Source: Tigriopus japonicus
Taxonomy: Eukaryota; Arthropoda; Copepoda; Harpacticoida; Harpacticidae
Direction of reading: 5' to 3'
NCBI GenBank assembly: GCA_010645155.1
Contig: CM021319.1
Location: 6,449,330-6,513,329, forward strand
DNA: 64,000 bases
Shown here piece by piece: positions 1 to 11,456 of the stretch (position 1 is its first letter; every line of letters begins with the position of its first letter). The notes beneath the pieces were generated by a model that was not told the origin of the DNA, searched no databases, and worked only from the letters and a program-made list of their open reading frames with translations. A program made the translations under genes and the position numbers.

Positions 1-250
1 ACCGAGACCGATTTACCTTTTGACCTTTTTACCGAGACCGATTTACCTTTTGACCTTTTTACCGAGACCGATTTACCTTTTGACCTTTTTACCGAGACCG
101 ATTTACCTTTTGACCTTTTTACCGAGACCGTTTTACCTTGTGCCCTGTTTCGTGACCTTTTTTCCCCAGGACCATTTTACAGTGACCTTTTTTTCCTCAG
201 GACCATTTTACTGTGACCTATTTACTCGTGACCTCTTTTGTGACCAATTT
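1..250. repeat. 30-bp tandem repeat decaying into related sequence
   Basis: Four near-perfect copies of a 30-bp unit (ACCGAGACCG followed by ATTTACCTTTTGACCTTTTT) occupy 1-120. A fifth diverged copy follows, then about 100 bp with the same ACCnTTTTACnnTGTGACC flavour. The array starts at the window edge, so its full length is unknown. A short related stretch (ACCGTGACC / CTTGTGACC words) recurs near 48715-48800. The apparent reading frame through it is a repeat artefact and not a gene. Confidence 0.9.
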
Positions 251-465
251 ACCTACAATCGATTTGCCTAGCCAAGGACAGAGTCTCATTTGAAGAGAAG
301 TGACATTGAACCTTAGTAATCAAAAGTACATTCTCATGAAAGCCTCGTCATCCAGATATGAGTCGTTCATCACGCGATCAACGGTTCTTCAAGTCTTCCT
401 CAAGTTTGTCCGCGACACTTTAAATTCGACCCTATCAAGTCTTTGGTAGCAAGCAAAGATGGGCA

Positions 466-515
466 GTAATTGTAAGTGCAATTACATGCGATTGTAGTTA
501 ATGATCCAATGAAGG
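466..515. repeat. Short fragment of the TGTAATTG-rich dispersed repeat family
   Basis: The stretch GGGCAGTAATTGTAAGTGCAATTACATGCGATTGTAGTTAATG resembles the left end of the larger inverted-repeat element at 20866-21698 (GGGGAGTAACTGTAATTGC, then CAATTACATGTGATTGTAAT). It is probably a truncated relic of the same family. No terminal repeat or target duplication is visible here. Confidence 0.4.
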
Positions 516-744
516 AAACAAGGACAACTATTCTGTTTTACGAAATATATCGTCAACATTGTTAACGGATGGTGGAACATGAAACAATTGTAATGGAAGT
601 ATTTAGAGAACACAGAATGAATCAATACTATTACAACGGCACACGTGGTAAATATAAACGGTCGTTCGGCTTGGGAACGAGATCACAGCGTTGGGAGTTT
701 GTTGCGTCCATGAATGGAAACATTGAGTTTAAGTGTTTTTGATA

Positions 745-2235
745 TCAAAGCTCGGTGATTTTCTGCGACGAGGCCGCAAATGCAGCTCGTGGGTTTTGCA
801 CGGCTTCGATTTCATGTTGCAAGATAACAGGTGGTCCAGGTTGAGTAAAGAACTGTGGCGGCTGGGTCTCCATGGTGGTGTAGACATTCTTTCTGTGAAT
901 AGTATTTCGACAGACGCACAATGTAATGATCACGGCCACAACAAGGACCGTGAGCAACACCACAATGGAGGAGATGATTGCCACCTTCCACTCCTGGATA
1001 AGATTTCCAGAGGATGAGGTGTTGGACGACATATCTTTGAACACTTCGAGACCTCTCGGACCGAGGGTTGGCACTTGAATGAACTCCACGTCTTGAGTTT
1101 CCGTTGGAAAGTCAAGTGTGGAGGTCGAAACCATGGAATCTTGAGTGATTTCAGTAAATTCGTTCGGGACAACCGTCGAGTTACGATCTTCCGTGAAAAG
1201 GTCGTCCATTTCGATTGAAAGAGTCGTCTCTTCGAGGAGAATGAATGATTCTTCTGAGAACGATGTTGCACTATCGTTCCAAGGAATTGTGGTGGTGTCG
1301 AGAGGTTCTAAAAGCTCCGTTTGGATAGGAACAAAGTCTTTGATTTTGTCCAAGCCGTTGTCGACCTCGCTGAGGACATCTGGGAAATCTTTGGGCAAAT
1401 TGTCCAAAGTCAATTCGAAGTCGGCCTCTGTCGCACCTGAGGTCGTAGTTACTTCTTTTTCTTCTTCTTCCGCTGTAGCCATTGTGGATGTTTGCTCAAA
1501 CAATTCAGTCTCTCTTTCGGTAACCGCATCTTTCGTTGTCAGGATCGACATTTGGGTGGAGAAATTAGGTATTGTGGACGAAAAGGTAGGGGAAAATTGA
1601 GCCGTTGTGGCCGTGGTGGTTGGTAACGCATCAATGGTCGGTTTTTCCGTCCTCACAGGAACGGATTTCGACGTTGGAGTGACGGGCGAAGGCGTAGAAG
1701 CCGTTGATGTCGAAGTCGATTCGGTTCCACTCGTTTCAGACGAGACTCTTTGTCTCAACTTATTCAACAATTCAATGACAGATTCCGTGGTTGCGGAGGT
1801 CACTAAAGGTGGGAGGAGTTTTTCGTCCGGTGGAAGTTGCCGGATTCGATCCAAGAAATGAATCACCGATTCCGTGGTCGTACTTTCGCGCTGTGGCGGT
1901 CCGGATTTGGAGGCCACCGCATACGTCTCGGTAATTTGAACGCCTAATAGATCGGAACGAGCTTGTTTGGCTTGATGCGGCGAGGGCGCCGCGTCGGCCG
2001 TCCACGGCTGCGATGGGCGTATCCGTTGCACATCGGGTTCGGAATACTTGAGGGAGGACTCGGATGAGATGACCGGCTGGGTTCGAGCCCCTCCGCTCGT
2101 TCCCGATGCTCCATGGGGGATCACGGTGAAAGTCATGAGTTGTCCGTGAGCAAGCGTTAAGAGCATCATCATCATGATCATCATTATCGGTCTCCACGAT
2201 AGCCCGCCCAACCCTAGACACCCGATTTTAGTCAT
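745..2235 (-). CDS. Mucin-like single-pass type I membrane protein, function unknown
   Basis: This is an uninterrupted 496-codon frame from the ATG at 2235; the frame is open a few codons further upstream but without ATG. The N-terminus has a hydrophobic Met/Ile/Leu-rich core (about residues 16-30) followed by AHGQ, a plausible signal peptide. Residues 40-400 are Ser/Thr/Pro/Glu-rich, as in mucin-like, probably O-glycosylated ectodomains. A strong transmembrane segment (about 418-440, WKVAIISSIVVLLTVLVVAV) and a tail of about 55 residues follow. Two copies of a motif (TTTESVIHFLDRIRQ near 119 and ATTESVIELLNKLRQ near 148) form a small internal repeat of predicted helix. I recognise no named family. 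It could be a cell-surface adhesion or cuticle-associated protein; the single-exon structure and the ATG choice are inference. Confidence 0.7.
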   Translation of the reverse strand: MTKIGCLGLGGLSWRPIMMIMMMMLLTLAHGQLMTFTVIPHGASGTSGGARTQPVISSESSLKYSEPDVQRIRPSQPWTADAAPSPHQAKQARSDLLGVQITETYAVASKSGPPQRESTTTESVIHFLDRIRQLPPDEKLLPPLVTSATTESVIELLNKLRQRVSSETSGTESTSTSTASTPSPVTPTSKSVPVRTEKPTIDALPTTTATTAQFSPTFSSTIPNFSTQMSILTTKDAVTERETELFEQTSTMATAEEEEKEVTTTSGATEADFELTLDNLPKDFPDVLSEVDNGLDKIKDFVPIQTELLEPLDTTTIPWNDSATSFSEESFILLEETTLSIEMDDLFTEDRNSTVVPNEFTEITQDSMVSTSTLDFPTETQDVEFIQVPTLGPRGLEVFKDMSSNTSSSGNLIQEWKVAIISSIVVLLTVLVVAVIITLCVCRNTIHRKNVYTTMETQPPQFFTQPGPPVILQHEIEAVQNPRAAFAASSQKITEL

Positions 2236-4143
2236 GATCAAGGTATCTATCAATGTGTTTAGGAATGAATCGTCATGTTTTAAACTCCATATTCGATGGC
2301 TCTAATCAATAGATTGAGGATGCACATGCTCTCGGATGAAGTATATCTTAATTCTACTTCTCGCACTTGTTGATATCAGGAGGAGGAGCACTCGCGATTG
2401 TTGTTGAACTTCATGATGGAGTGTTCAGCAGAGGGACTCAAAAACTGTCTGAATTAGCCAAGGAATACCCGTTCAGGTAACAACAACACAACAACCAGTA
2501 GTGCAACAACAACAGGTAAAAAAGCCACCTTAGCAGTGCGTGACTGAGGACCGAGTACCAGAGAGCTCTTACCACCGCTCAAGTAGGTTCAAAACTTCTC
2601 GGTTCATATGGATGAAAATCGGATATTGTGCCGCCGGGAGCGATTGATTTCAATGATCCCATCTCATACATCCTTTCAGACGGTTATACCTTTCAACCGA
2701 AAGTCTTGACATATTCGTTACGATCGTTAAAGTCGTCCATCCGTTTTTCCCACTCTCATTCATATCCTTCTCTGTAGAGATGAGTTGAAACCGGTATCGA
2801 CTTTTAGAATGTATCGCAATTTTNNNNNNNNNNNNNNNNNNNNNNNNNNNNNNNNNNNNNNNNNNNNNNNNNNNNNNNNNNNNNNNNNNNNNNNNNNNNN
2901 NNNNNNNNNNNNNNNNNNNNNNNNNNNNNNNNNNNNNNNNNNNNNNNNNNNNNNNNNNNNNNNNNNNNNNNNNNNNNNNNNNNNNNNNNNNNNNNNNNNN
3001 NNNNNNNNNNNNNNNNNNNNNNNNNNNNNNNNNNNNNNNNNNNNNNNNNNNNNNNNNNNNNNNNNNNNNNNNNNNNNNNNNNNNNNNNNNNNNNNNNNNN
3101 NNNNNNNNNNNNNNNNNNNNNNNNNNNNNNNNNNNNNNNNAGACCAAATATCGTGGCCAAAAAGAATTCCAGTTGAAAGAAGTAATCCCAACTTGCTCGC
3201 CATAAAAAGCAAAATACATTCAAGTACAAACTAAGAAGCAAATACAAGCGAAACTTTTGTGTTAGGGTGTAAATTTTGGGGTTAGATTAGCGCCACGACC
3301 TCCCAATCTTTTGTATTAAGACCTGCCAATCAGTTCATTCCCAAAGAACCGTTTCAGTGAGGAAGTTGATGAACAGCATCATACGGGTTCTACTGGGAAT
3401 ACGGTGTGGACTCCTACAATCGGACGGTTCCGTGTGGGTATCGACGCCATAAGTCCCGACGTCACCCATCCCTACTCTGGCTTCCCTTTTAAAAACACTC
3501 CAGCGCTTCTCGGCCAACGGAGGAGCCCTAGAATACCACAGGGCCAGGAAGGCCAGTCCCATTCTCCAGTTCTCTCGAAGCCGCTGAAATGACGTCGTCA
3601 ACGGAGTGGAAGCCCCGCGCGTGACTCATTCAGATCGGACTCGAAACTGGCCGAAACTAGACCCAGAGGATCTCTGAATCGATGATAAACTATCTTCAAT
3701 CTTATTCCATGCACAAACTAGGACTGAAAGATGATACACACTTGATGAGTCCTACATGAGCCCAATAAATTCCAGGTTGTCATAGGGTCGAGCATCATCG
3801 ATCCAAGCCAGAACAGCGGGCATCACGTGGCAACGCTGCTTCTTGGTTTGCGGATCGGGAAACCGAAACACTGAGTCTCTCCATCCATCCACCCAGCCAG
3901 ACTGCCATGGCATAGAACAGCCACTCAGCTGAGAATTGAGAGGCTTACATACACATACACACTCCACAAAGTCTGTCTGACAGAGGGAGACTAACTAACT
4001 AAGAGAGAAACTTCCTCAAAAAAGGACAGAAACGGAACGGAACGGAAACTCAAGACTCCAAACGGAAAATCAGCCCTCTTTCTGGAAAATTCAACCCAAC
4101 TTGATCGTGCGTGTGAGGGTCCGTGGATTGGATTGCCAGCAGG
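2236..4143. other. Intergenic region with assembly gap at 2824-3140
   Basis: 317 undetermined bases lie at 2824-3140; frames crossing them are meaningless. A GC-richer patch at 3335-3600 is open on both strands. On the minus strand it reads from GACGTCATTTCAG (acceptor-like) through WSVFKREARVGMGDVGTYG to a stop, but no family or donor partner was recognised. The last 150 bp before 4144 (CT/GA-rich, AAACGGAACGGAACGG) probably hold the 5' UTR and promoter of the Flower gene; no TATA box is obvious. Confidence 0.5.
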
Positions 4144-6676
4144 ATGCAGGCCTTTATGGACGGTTTCAAGCCCGCTGAGGGCGGTCCACATAGCGACGTG
4201 CCCTGGTGGATGCGATATGCGGGCAAAGGAGCGGGGGTTGTGGGCGGAGGATGTAAGACCGCTCCCATGGAAGAAGACCCATGAGATAATAATCACTTCG
4301 GCTCATGTTGCTCTTGTCTTGATTGTTCTTGCAGTGGCCGTGTTCTTCGGGTTGTCGGCGGCCGTGTCCATCAATCCGTTTTGTATCGTGGCCGGATTGT
4401 GGGAGATCGTGGCGGGGATCCTGGTCATCTCCATTGAAGCTCCCTTTTGTTGCGTGTTCCTGGACTTTGTGCAAAAGTTCTCCACGTTCATGGACGTGCG
4501 ACCCTTGTGGCAAAAAGCGTCCGTCTACTTGGGGTAAGCGAGATCGAGATCCCGAAGTGTAGTTGAAATAGTTGGAACACTTCCAAACCTCCTCACCGCT
4601 TCGAGATCCGAGCCCTTCGTTTCAAACAGGCCTCGGCATTGGGGCATTACGTTTGATTCTGGGTTTTCAACCAACTGACGACTAGAGCGGCGGGAATTTT
4701 TTTTCGTTGTGGAGCGGAAATCCCCAGACGTTTCACAGCGAAGGGTTAGCTCATGGTTGACACTCGGGATCTTCCACTGACGTTACTCCTCGAAACGTCT
4801 CGAATTTCGGCTCCACAGCGAGAAAAATATTTTTTGCGCACTCTACTCGACCTTTTTGGCGATGGTCGGTCATGGTCACTCCGGCTGCAAAAGCGGCCAG
4901 CGCCAATCTTTGATTTGGGATATTTTTTTACATTGTAATTTTGGAACAACAGCACTATTTACCAACGTAAACCGCTTCATTGAAAGTTAGAACTCGCCAA
5001 ATCGATTGATTACGAACGCTTGAGAAAGAACGCCAATGGCACGAGTCGTTATGATTGATTTTAACGCGAATTTTAGAAACATCGAAATGCCAAAGCCTGA
5101 TCAAAGAGTGTTGTCCACAAGCGGCAATTTTTTTCAAAGTTTATTCTCAAGTCGAGAGTTATTCTTATTTGAAGAGACACTTGAATGCCAATTTTGATCA
5201 ACCGTTAAAGTATTATTCTATCAAAAGATATTCTAATATTGAGTATTGTTAAATCCATCTTTGACTGTTCTGTGGCTGCTCTTTTCCAATCTTTTCTGCA
5301 ATCATGACAGAGAAATGATGAAATGCGATACTTTACCTACCTTTACTCGCTTTCTTTATCACATGTTTATTGCTCGGTCAAACGAAAGAAATAGAGCATC
5401 CTTAAGTTGAAACGTTGTCTTACATCTTAAGAACGTATTTTCGTGATAGTTAATCTTAGAATCATGTAGACTCTCAGTCATGATTTGTCAAAATAAATGT
5501 ATAAAGAATTATTCTCAAGATAGTGCCTAACAAGCCTTTCTCTATATGATACAATTAAACGCAAATGAATTGAATTGTTCGTTTTTGAAGTAACTTTACT
5601 TTTTCCAGTCTGTTCGTTGATTAAATGGGATTAGTTTCTTCTTCGTTTAAGAAAATCCTTTCTTAGTTCAATTTGAAAAAATCCTCGACTTGGACGTCAA
5701 TTGAAAGAAAACTATTTGTGAAATAAACTCCGGTTCATTTCTCGCCATTTAACGTCTATTATTTTTCTTATCTTCAGCCTCTCGTTTCCCGGTATTCTGT
5801 TGTGCACATCATTTAGCTCCATAGTGGCGTCTGTGGCCATCTTTGTGTGTGCGGTGCTCTTTGGCATGCAATTTCTGGGCAAAAAGTAAGTACCATTGGC
5901 GAGAGAGTTCTTCACTTGCTGACTAATTCTTTAACCAATTATAAAACTCATGGGGAAGGGCATTTTGCATTGATCACTGTCTCTTCTCAGGGGCAATCAA
6001 GCCGATATGGCCGCCATGGCCCAACAAGATGAGACCGGGATGAATGCTGCCGATGATTCGGCCATCCTGGACAAAGACCAATACGGCCAGATGCAGTATC
6101 CTTAAAAAGGTGACGCGGCCATGTGTAGAGAGCACCCATCGAATATCATTTCTTTGAACCAAAAGCGTCATTTTGTCACATGTGAAGGTATCATGCGGCC
6201 AAGTGGAACTACATGATTCCCCGTCGCATCGGACTCTCACATGAAAAGAATCTGCCTCGAGACGAATCAATCTCCTCCCTCCCACCTTTACAAATTCCCC
6301 CCTCCCCCCATTTAGTGGATTTTAGATCATGTTGACTCACTGGCCGTATTGATTTCTAGTTAGCTTACTTCTCAGTTTGTTGATTGAGGACGCCCACCAC
6401 TTTGTCTAGTTCTTATACCAATTTCAATTTTTAGATCTTTTTTTTTTTGGATTGCGATCGCCTGAGTTGTTCACAGTTCTCGTCGTTATTTCACGATTTT
6501 GCTTTTTGGTTATTTATGTTGCTATTTTTTCTCGTAGAGCATCGAGAGAAGACATGATGACCAATGTGCAACCAACTAATAACTTGGGCTCGGCCACACG
6601 ATCTGACAGCATGAAGTCCGGCTTGGTGGGGAACATTCATGTGCAAGACGTGGAATCGGCTCCCGGCAATCCGTAG
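4144..6676 (+). CDS. fwe: Flower: small four-pass membrane protein (calcium channel/endocytosis), alternatively spliced
   Basis: Four coding exons are inferred: 4144-4252, 4335-4533, 5778-5885, then one of two last exons, 5991-6105 or 6538-6676. All junctions are GT-AG and the phases match, giving 176 or 184 residues, close to the roughly 170-195 of Flower/CACFD1. The N-terminus has the family-type VPWWMRYAGKGAGVVGG; residues 37-76 include FFGL and the conserved acidic IEAPFCC motif (Glu71) in the second membrane segment, followed by the RPLWQKASVYL loop and a hydrophobic hairpin ending FGMQFLGKK. Flower is known as a synaptic-vesicle and plasma-membrane protein linked to calcium entry and endocytosis, and its C-terminal isoforms mark cell fitness in Drosophila. 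The ATG at 4144 has a good purine context. The gene converges on the HURP-like gene. Confidence 0.9.
5991..6105 (+). CDS. fwe: Flower alternative last exon A
   Basis: This exon follows the acceptor CTCTTCTCAG and completes the split lysine codon (AA|G) from exon 3. It encodes a 37-residue tail starting GNQADMAAMAQQ and ending DKDQYGQMQYP before TAA at 6103-6105. The tail is acidic and contains YGQM, which fits the YxxPhi endocytic sorting pattern; that function is inference. It competes with exon B downstream, since both accept the same phase. Confidence 0.75.
6538..6676 (+). CDS. fwe: Flower alternative last exon B
   Basis: The acceptor TTTTTTCTCGTAG precedes an exon that completes the same split lysine codon (AA|A) and continues ASREDMMTNVQPTNN, ending ESAPGNP before TAG at 6674-6676. 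The KKAS-x-EDM start resembles the common C-terminus of insect Flower, so this may be the ancestral or ubiquitous form, with exon A as the variant. Putative poly(A) signals AATAAA lie far downstream at 7363 and 7369. Confidence 0.75.
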
Positions 6677-7591
6677 TGGCTCTTCAGAACCAATGTTTTC
6701 TCTAAGATTTGTCAAAACCACACTTTTTTTAGCACCCATTCATTCGTTTGTTTGTATGTCTCAATAGGCGATGTCACTCGCCAAACTTGTACGTAGGCCA
6801 CGATCTCTTGGCCTATCCGTTTTATACAAGAGGATGATGATTCCATGAATGAGCCACATTTTTTGTCTTTAGTCCAGCCGTGAGAATTTCGCATGAAATG
6901 AACTGGAAATCACCTTCTTCACTTTTATTTTGTTATTTCGTACCTTACTGTATCTTTTAATTTGGCAAACATCGAGTTTGCACAGGCTTCGTCCATTTTA
7001 TCCTCTTTTGGAAATGTGGGTCAACGCTGGATGCAACTTTATTTTCCACCACAGGCCAGTGGTGATATTAACATACTCGTAGACCTTTTATTTACAAGTT
7101 TTTAGTGCCATTGATTATGTTGAGCGATGTCCTTGGCCATCCCCAATCGGAAATTACATAAATATTAATTTTACTGCAATCAGATGCTCGTGTTCGATAT
7201 CTCAATGTATAAAATGAACTAGATTGTGTTCACCAGAATCACGATTAACTAATGAATACCAAATGATCGACTCGACTGAGAATTGTTAAAATTTGATCAA
7301 ACTCATTGACTTGTACGTAAATTTACCACGTTGTTCCCTGATTCTCTCAGCCCTGTCTAGTCAATAAAAATAAACGTTATCGAAAGTTGATCAATCAAAT
7401 TCAGTTATATGTGAAAAGACGAGAAACAACCCACTGATATGAAGTTCCTTTATCCGAGTGTAAGGATGTTGCAAGGAGTTTGTCATAGGATGATGATTCC
7501 ATTCTCTTGTCAAAAGCAATGGAAGGAATGGGTATGGGATTGTTCAGGAAGGAGGGCAAACTTATTAGTAACTAAAAAGACTGGTTGAAGT
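6677..7591. other. 3' region between convergent Flower and HURP-like genes
   Basis: About 0.9 kb of AT-rich sequence has no supported coding frame. AATAAA hexamers at 7363-7368 and 7369-7374 on the plus strand could serve a long Flower 3' UTR. Nothing repetitive or structured was seen. Confidence 0.5.
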
Positions 7592-10500
7592 TCAAAGCAT
7601 CGGTTCTTCATTCTCATTAAATTGAAGAGTGTGAGCCGCTAAAGGTCGAGCCGATAGTCGCTGGCTGGACCTTGTCACGCGTTTTGTCATGAGAGAGGGT
7701 GTTCCAGAGACTTTGGAATCCGCCGACAGCGAGATTTTTCGATTTGACATTGGGCCACAATGTTGGGGCGAGATTGTTCTCAAGGGACTTCGTACGGCAA
7801 AGAAACCACCATCAAAGACTTTCTCCGGCGAGGTTTTGCTCGGGTCAACGGGTTTAAGACTGTCCATTGTCGACGATTGGGATTGGTTCTTACTTTGAGC
7901 TTGTTCTCGCATTAACTTGCGTTTGTTGGCCATGAGTTCCTTGAGGGCGGCAGTGGATTTCCCGGGGGACTTTGCCTTTCGACTCTTGGCCAAATTAGCT
8001 CGCTTCAGGGGCTGCTTTTTGTTCGTCTCATTTTTCGTCGTTGTTGCCGGTTCCATCCATCCACTCGATTCCAATAAATTCAGTTCCTTAAATAACGCGT
8101 CGATATCCTCGACTTGAAAGTAAATCATCTCCCAAAAGCCCTAAAAAAAAAAAGAGTGCAATTACAAATTGGAAAGGGTGATTGAACACGTCTTCATGCA
8201 TTCCCTACCTGCAAGTCCATGCAAGTCGTCTTCTGTTCTCCTCGATTGAACTCGCAATTATCAATCAAGGTGGCGAATTGTTCGAAACGGCCCTTTCGAT
8301 TGGACATGAGGTTGGCTTTACCAATCACAGACCTGATCTGACCCGTGATCTCTTCCGAAAAGGCCGGATCGGTTGTCAATTTTTCCAGTTTAGCTTCCCA
8401 ATGACAACATAACGCCGCCAATCTGTCGGTTTCGGTCTTCAAGAGATTCCGAAAATATTGTACGTCCTTCACAACTGGATTGGATGTGGCATCTACTAAT
8501 AGAAACGGCGAGTCAAAATTAGAACAGGCAACTAGGGGAACCACTAAAGAAGCTTCTTCATTGTTGTTGTTGTTATTACCTTGGTTGATCTGCTCAAATT
8601 CCATGGCGAGGGTTTTGGGAATGGGCGTCGTGCGTTGGAGTTGAGGAGAGCCGCCGTGGTTGACCAAGGGCGTCAAAACGGGATCCAGGTTCGATTTGGT
8701 ACGACTTCTGCAACGAATGAGAACCAAAGTGTTGAACGACTACTTTGAATGGCAAAGTATTTTGGGAACAGACGAATTCAAATCAAATCATCCCCAGGGG
8801 ACGAGGGAGTGAGTTCAAATTTTCAACCACTAACTCAACTTTGCCCGCCCGTCAAGAACATGAAAAGCCATGAGAAAACGGATGATCGAGGTTGGGAGTG
8901 AATTGAGAAACCTTTCATATTTTGACAAAAAAAAATATTTGCATTGATTTCTTTCAACGAGATTTTTTGGTTGCGTGCAATTCTTGTTGCTCTTAAACGA
9001 TTCTGAAAGGGTGAAACTTTTTTATGGATAAAAAGCCCTTCAAAAGGAATCGCCATGACCCATAGATGTTTTTTCTGCACTAATGTGGATGGATTGAATC
9101 ATTGAACCAATCCTGACTATTTAAAGTTCTACAATCTTTAACTCTTATTCTAGCATTACAAACAAAGCAAACGAGAAATAGAATAACTTACTTCATGACT
9201 TGGTGGAACGGAGAAAACGGATCGGCAGGAACATCGTCAAAGCTAATGTCTTGCAAATCCACATAAGGGTCTTGGCCTTTACGGAGGCGTCGTTTGGCGC
9301 TATTGGATCCTCGTTGGAACACAACATCTTTACGCAAGGGATCGATCAGAGTGCATGCCTCACTTCTGCGTTTGGATCGCCTGGATTTCATTGATTCGCC
9401 CAAGTTACGCATATTTGGAGTTTTGAAGCCGTCCTTGTCGAGTGGGGCCTTAAGCTCAGCAGCCTTGGGTGTCGCAGTAAATTTAAAATTTCCTACCACC
9501 GATGGCGAGAGAAATTGGAAATTTGCTTGGGACACCTCCGTGCACACAGGAGCCGCAGGTTCTGCTTTTTTCGACACTAGACAGAAACCGAGACTTATTT
9601 ACTTGGCTTGATGTTCAAAATTGCCTTAGATCGGCAAATTTGAATACCTCTGGCAAAATATGTAATATTGTGTGAAATACAATTGTCTTACCAGGAATTT
9701 CAGATACCATTCAAAGAACTTTTTAAATAGGAAGGACAGAGAAGAGGGCGTTCAATGAATCTGTAACTTACCTTCCATGGCTGCAATAAAAGGGGTCAAG
9801 GAAGTGGAGGGCACAAACGATTTTGTCTCTTCAATTGGCGTGTGTGACTCGTGGTGAGGGGCTTTAAAAGAAACCACGTCCTCATCATCTTCGGGTTCTT
9901 CGGGGATGACAGATTCGACAATGGGCGAGGGTTGTCGAACCTTTGGAGCTAATCGTGAAGAGCGACGACGTTTAGCTGAAGTTGGCGCGGGTTCTTTCTC
10001 ATCGGCCACTGGAGATGATGTGATGACTGGAAACCAACAGGAGCCCCGATAACATTTGTTACTCAACAATCCACATTAAAATGTCTTACCTTTGGGTGAT
10101 TCCGCAATTAGTTTCAAGTCCAGGTCTTGTTTTTCGGTCACAAGATCTGCAATCGAAATTTAGCTTTGTTATTTTTCGAGTCTTAAGGCAACATTTTATC
10201 ACTCTTACCGAGTTTTGCAGGATCATTCTGGGCGTTCCCTGTCTCAGCATTTTTCGCCGAAGATACTACCCACGGTTGGGCAGATTTCATCAACTTGACC
10301 GAGTCTTTACCCCCTCTGCCCAAGGCGGTTCGCAACGCGCGTTGAACTTTCCTGGGTGAGCCTTTGTTGAATAAACTCTTTTTGGCCTTTGAATTGGACT
10401 TGGCCGTCAGTGGATCTCGAGCGGGCGTGGGTCGAGCGCCTTTACGATGCGTATCAATGCGCGATGATATATTCTTCAAAGCCGAGTTCTCACCTCCTTG

Positions 10501-11456
10501 AACTGGTGCCAAATTTTGTTGAACTAAAGAACAAATGAATTTAATAGGATAATTTGTTGCAACAGGTTTGTTTTTTTCCAAGGACCAATATTTTTTTGGA
10601 TAAACAGATCTGATAGGGCACCATCAAAATAACGATGTAACCTTCTTTTTGGAGACGCTAATAAATGCCAGCTCATCAAGCATGTAAAAAGGAGCTTCAG
10701 AATTTGGTGGTATTTTTGCAAAGAAATCAAGTCAAAACATTTTCTTGGAATGTAGAAAACCGACACTAAATCCATCCATCTATGGATATTTTGGAGTATC
10801 GCTTGGGTTGGCTTTTAGCGTATCAATCATTTCATACTCACTGTCTTGCGTCAACTTGTATACGCCCACCCGAAACGGGGGTTTGACGGTCTTCTGCTGG
10901 GCCTTTCTTTTCTTGTCCCGCTCTGCTTGGAAGGCTCTCAATTGAGCCAATCTGTCCATGGCACCGCGAGCTCTGGCCACCGGTGGAGCTCGAGCTGGCC
11001 GTGCCGGAGACAATCCCGCCTGGCTGGCATTCATATCATCTACAGGAAAAGGCGTATTCATATGATAAATCTCAATGCAAACCCAGCCCAATCACGGCAT
11101 GCTCACCTTCACTGGCGGAGTGTTGAGGGCGACCTCGACGTTGCTCCATGAGAATTTCCCGCCGAGTTTTCCGCCCTTGATCCTGTTGTTCCCGGCGCTG
11201 AATCTTTTTTTCCACGGGCAAAGCGGCCGTTCGATCGCTACGAAACTGACGGAACATGGATTCGCGTAATCTAAAAGAGACATCATGGGTTCATCACTTC
11301 GAGACACACCTATCTAATTTGATCGTCGCTTTGAACGTAAGACTATAAATACCCTTTGGGGCGGGCTCGACCTTGAGCGGGGTCAGCCGCGGGTTCGTCG
11401 AAAGGCGAGGGCGGGGCATTGGGGTCACGTAAAAAGTCGTACAGCGACGAGGCCAT
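7592..11456 (-). CDS. DLGAP5: HURP/DLGAP5-like (Drosophila mars-like) mitotic spindle protein, GKAP family
   Basis: Nine exons on the minus strand: 11353-11456, 11107-11270, 10842-11039, 10209-10523, 10090-10146, 9772-10026, 9192-9576, 8209-8707, 7592-8140. Every GT-AG junction keeps phase and the total is 841 codons, close to human HURP at 846. Diagnostic is the C-terminal GKAP block: RFEQFATLIDNCEFNRGEQ, TTCMDLQ, then across the last intron GFWEMIYFQVEDIDALFKEL and LLESSGW. The middle has FRVGVYKLTQ, and the N-terminal half is rich in Arg/Lys/Gln (QRREQQDQGRKTRREI) as expected for microtubule binding. HURP stabilises kinetochore fibres as a Ran/importin-regulated cargo. Exon 8 contains an optional in-frame intron-like stretch (about 8489-8580, from GTAATAAC to CTATTAG). 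The start ATG at 11456 is followed by ASSLYDFLRDPNAPP. It shares a divergent promoter with HOP2. Confidence 0.88.

Noticed and set aside
20..271. 83-codon plus-strand frame starting in the 30-bp repeat
   Set aside because: It is a periodic translation of the tandem repeat (FLPRPIYLLT units) with no independent coding evidence.
1145..1861. Plus-strand frames opposite the mucin-like gene
   Set aside because: Shadows of the Ser/Thr-rich minus-strand coding sequence.
2650..3247. Frames crossing the N block
   Set aside because: Most of their length is undetermined sequence.
3335..3601. Minus-strand frame with dibasic sites (EKRWSVFKREA) that could look like a neuropeptide precursor
   Set aside because: No convincing signal peptide, no amidation glycine before the dibasic sites, no repeated peptide, and the plus strand is open too.
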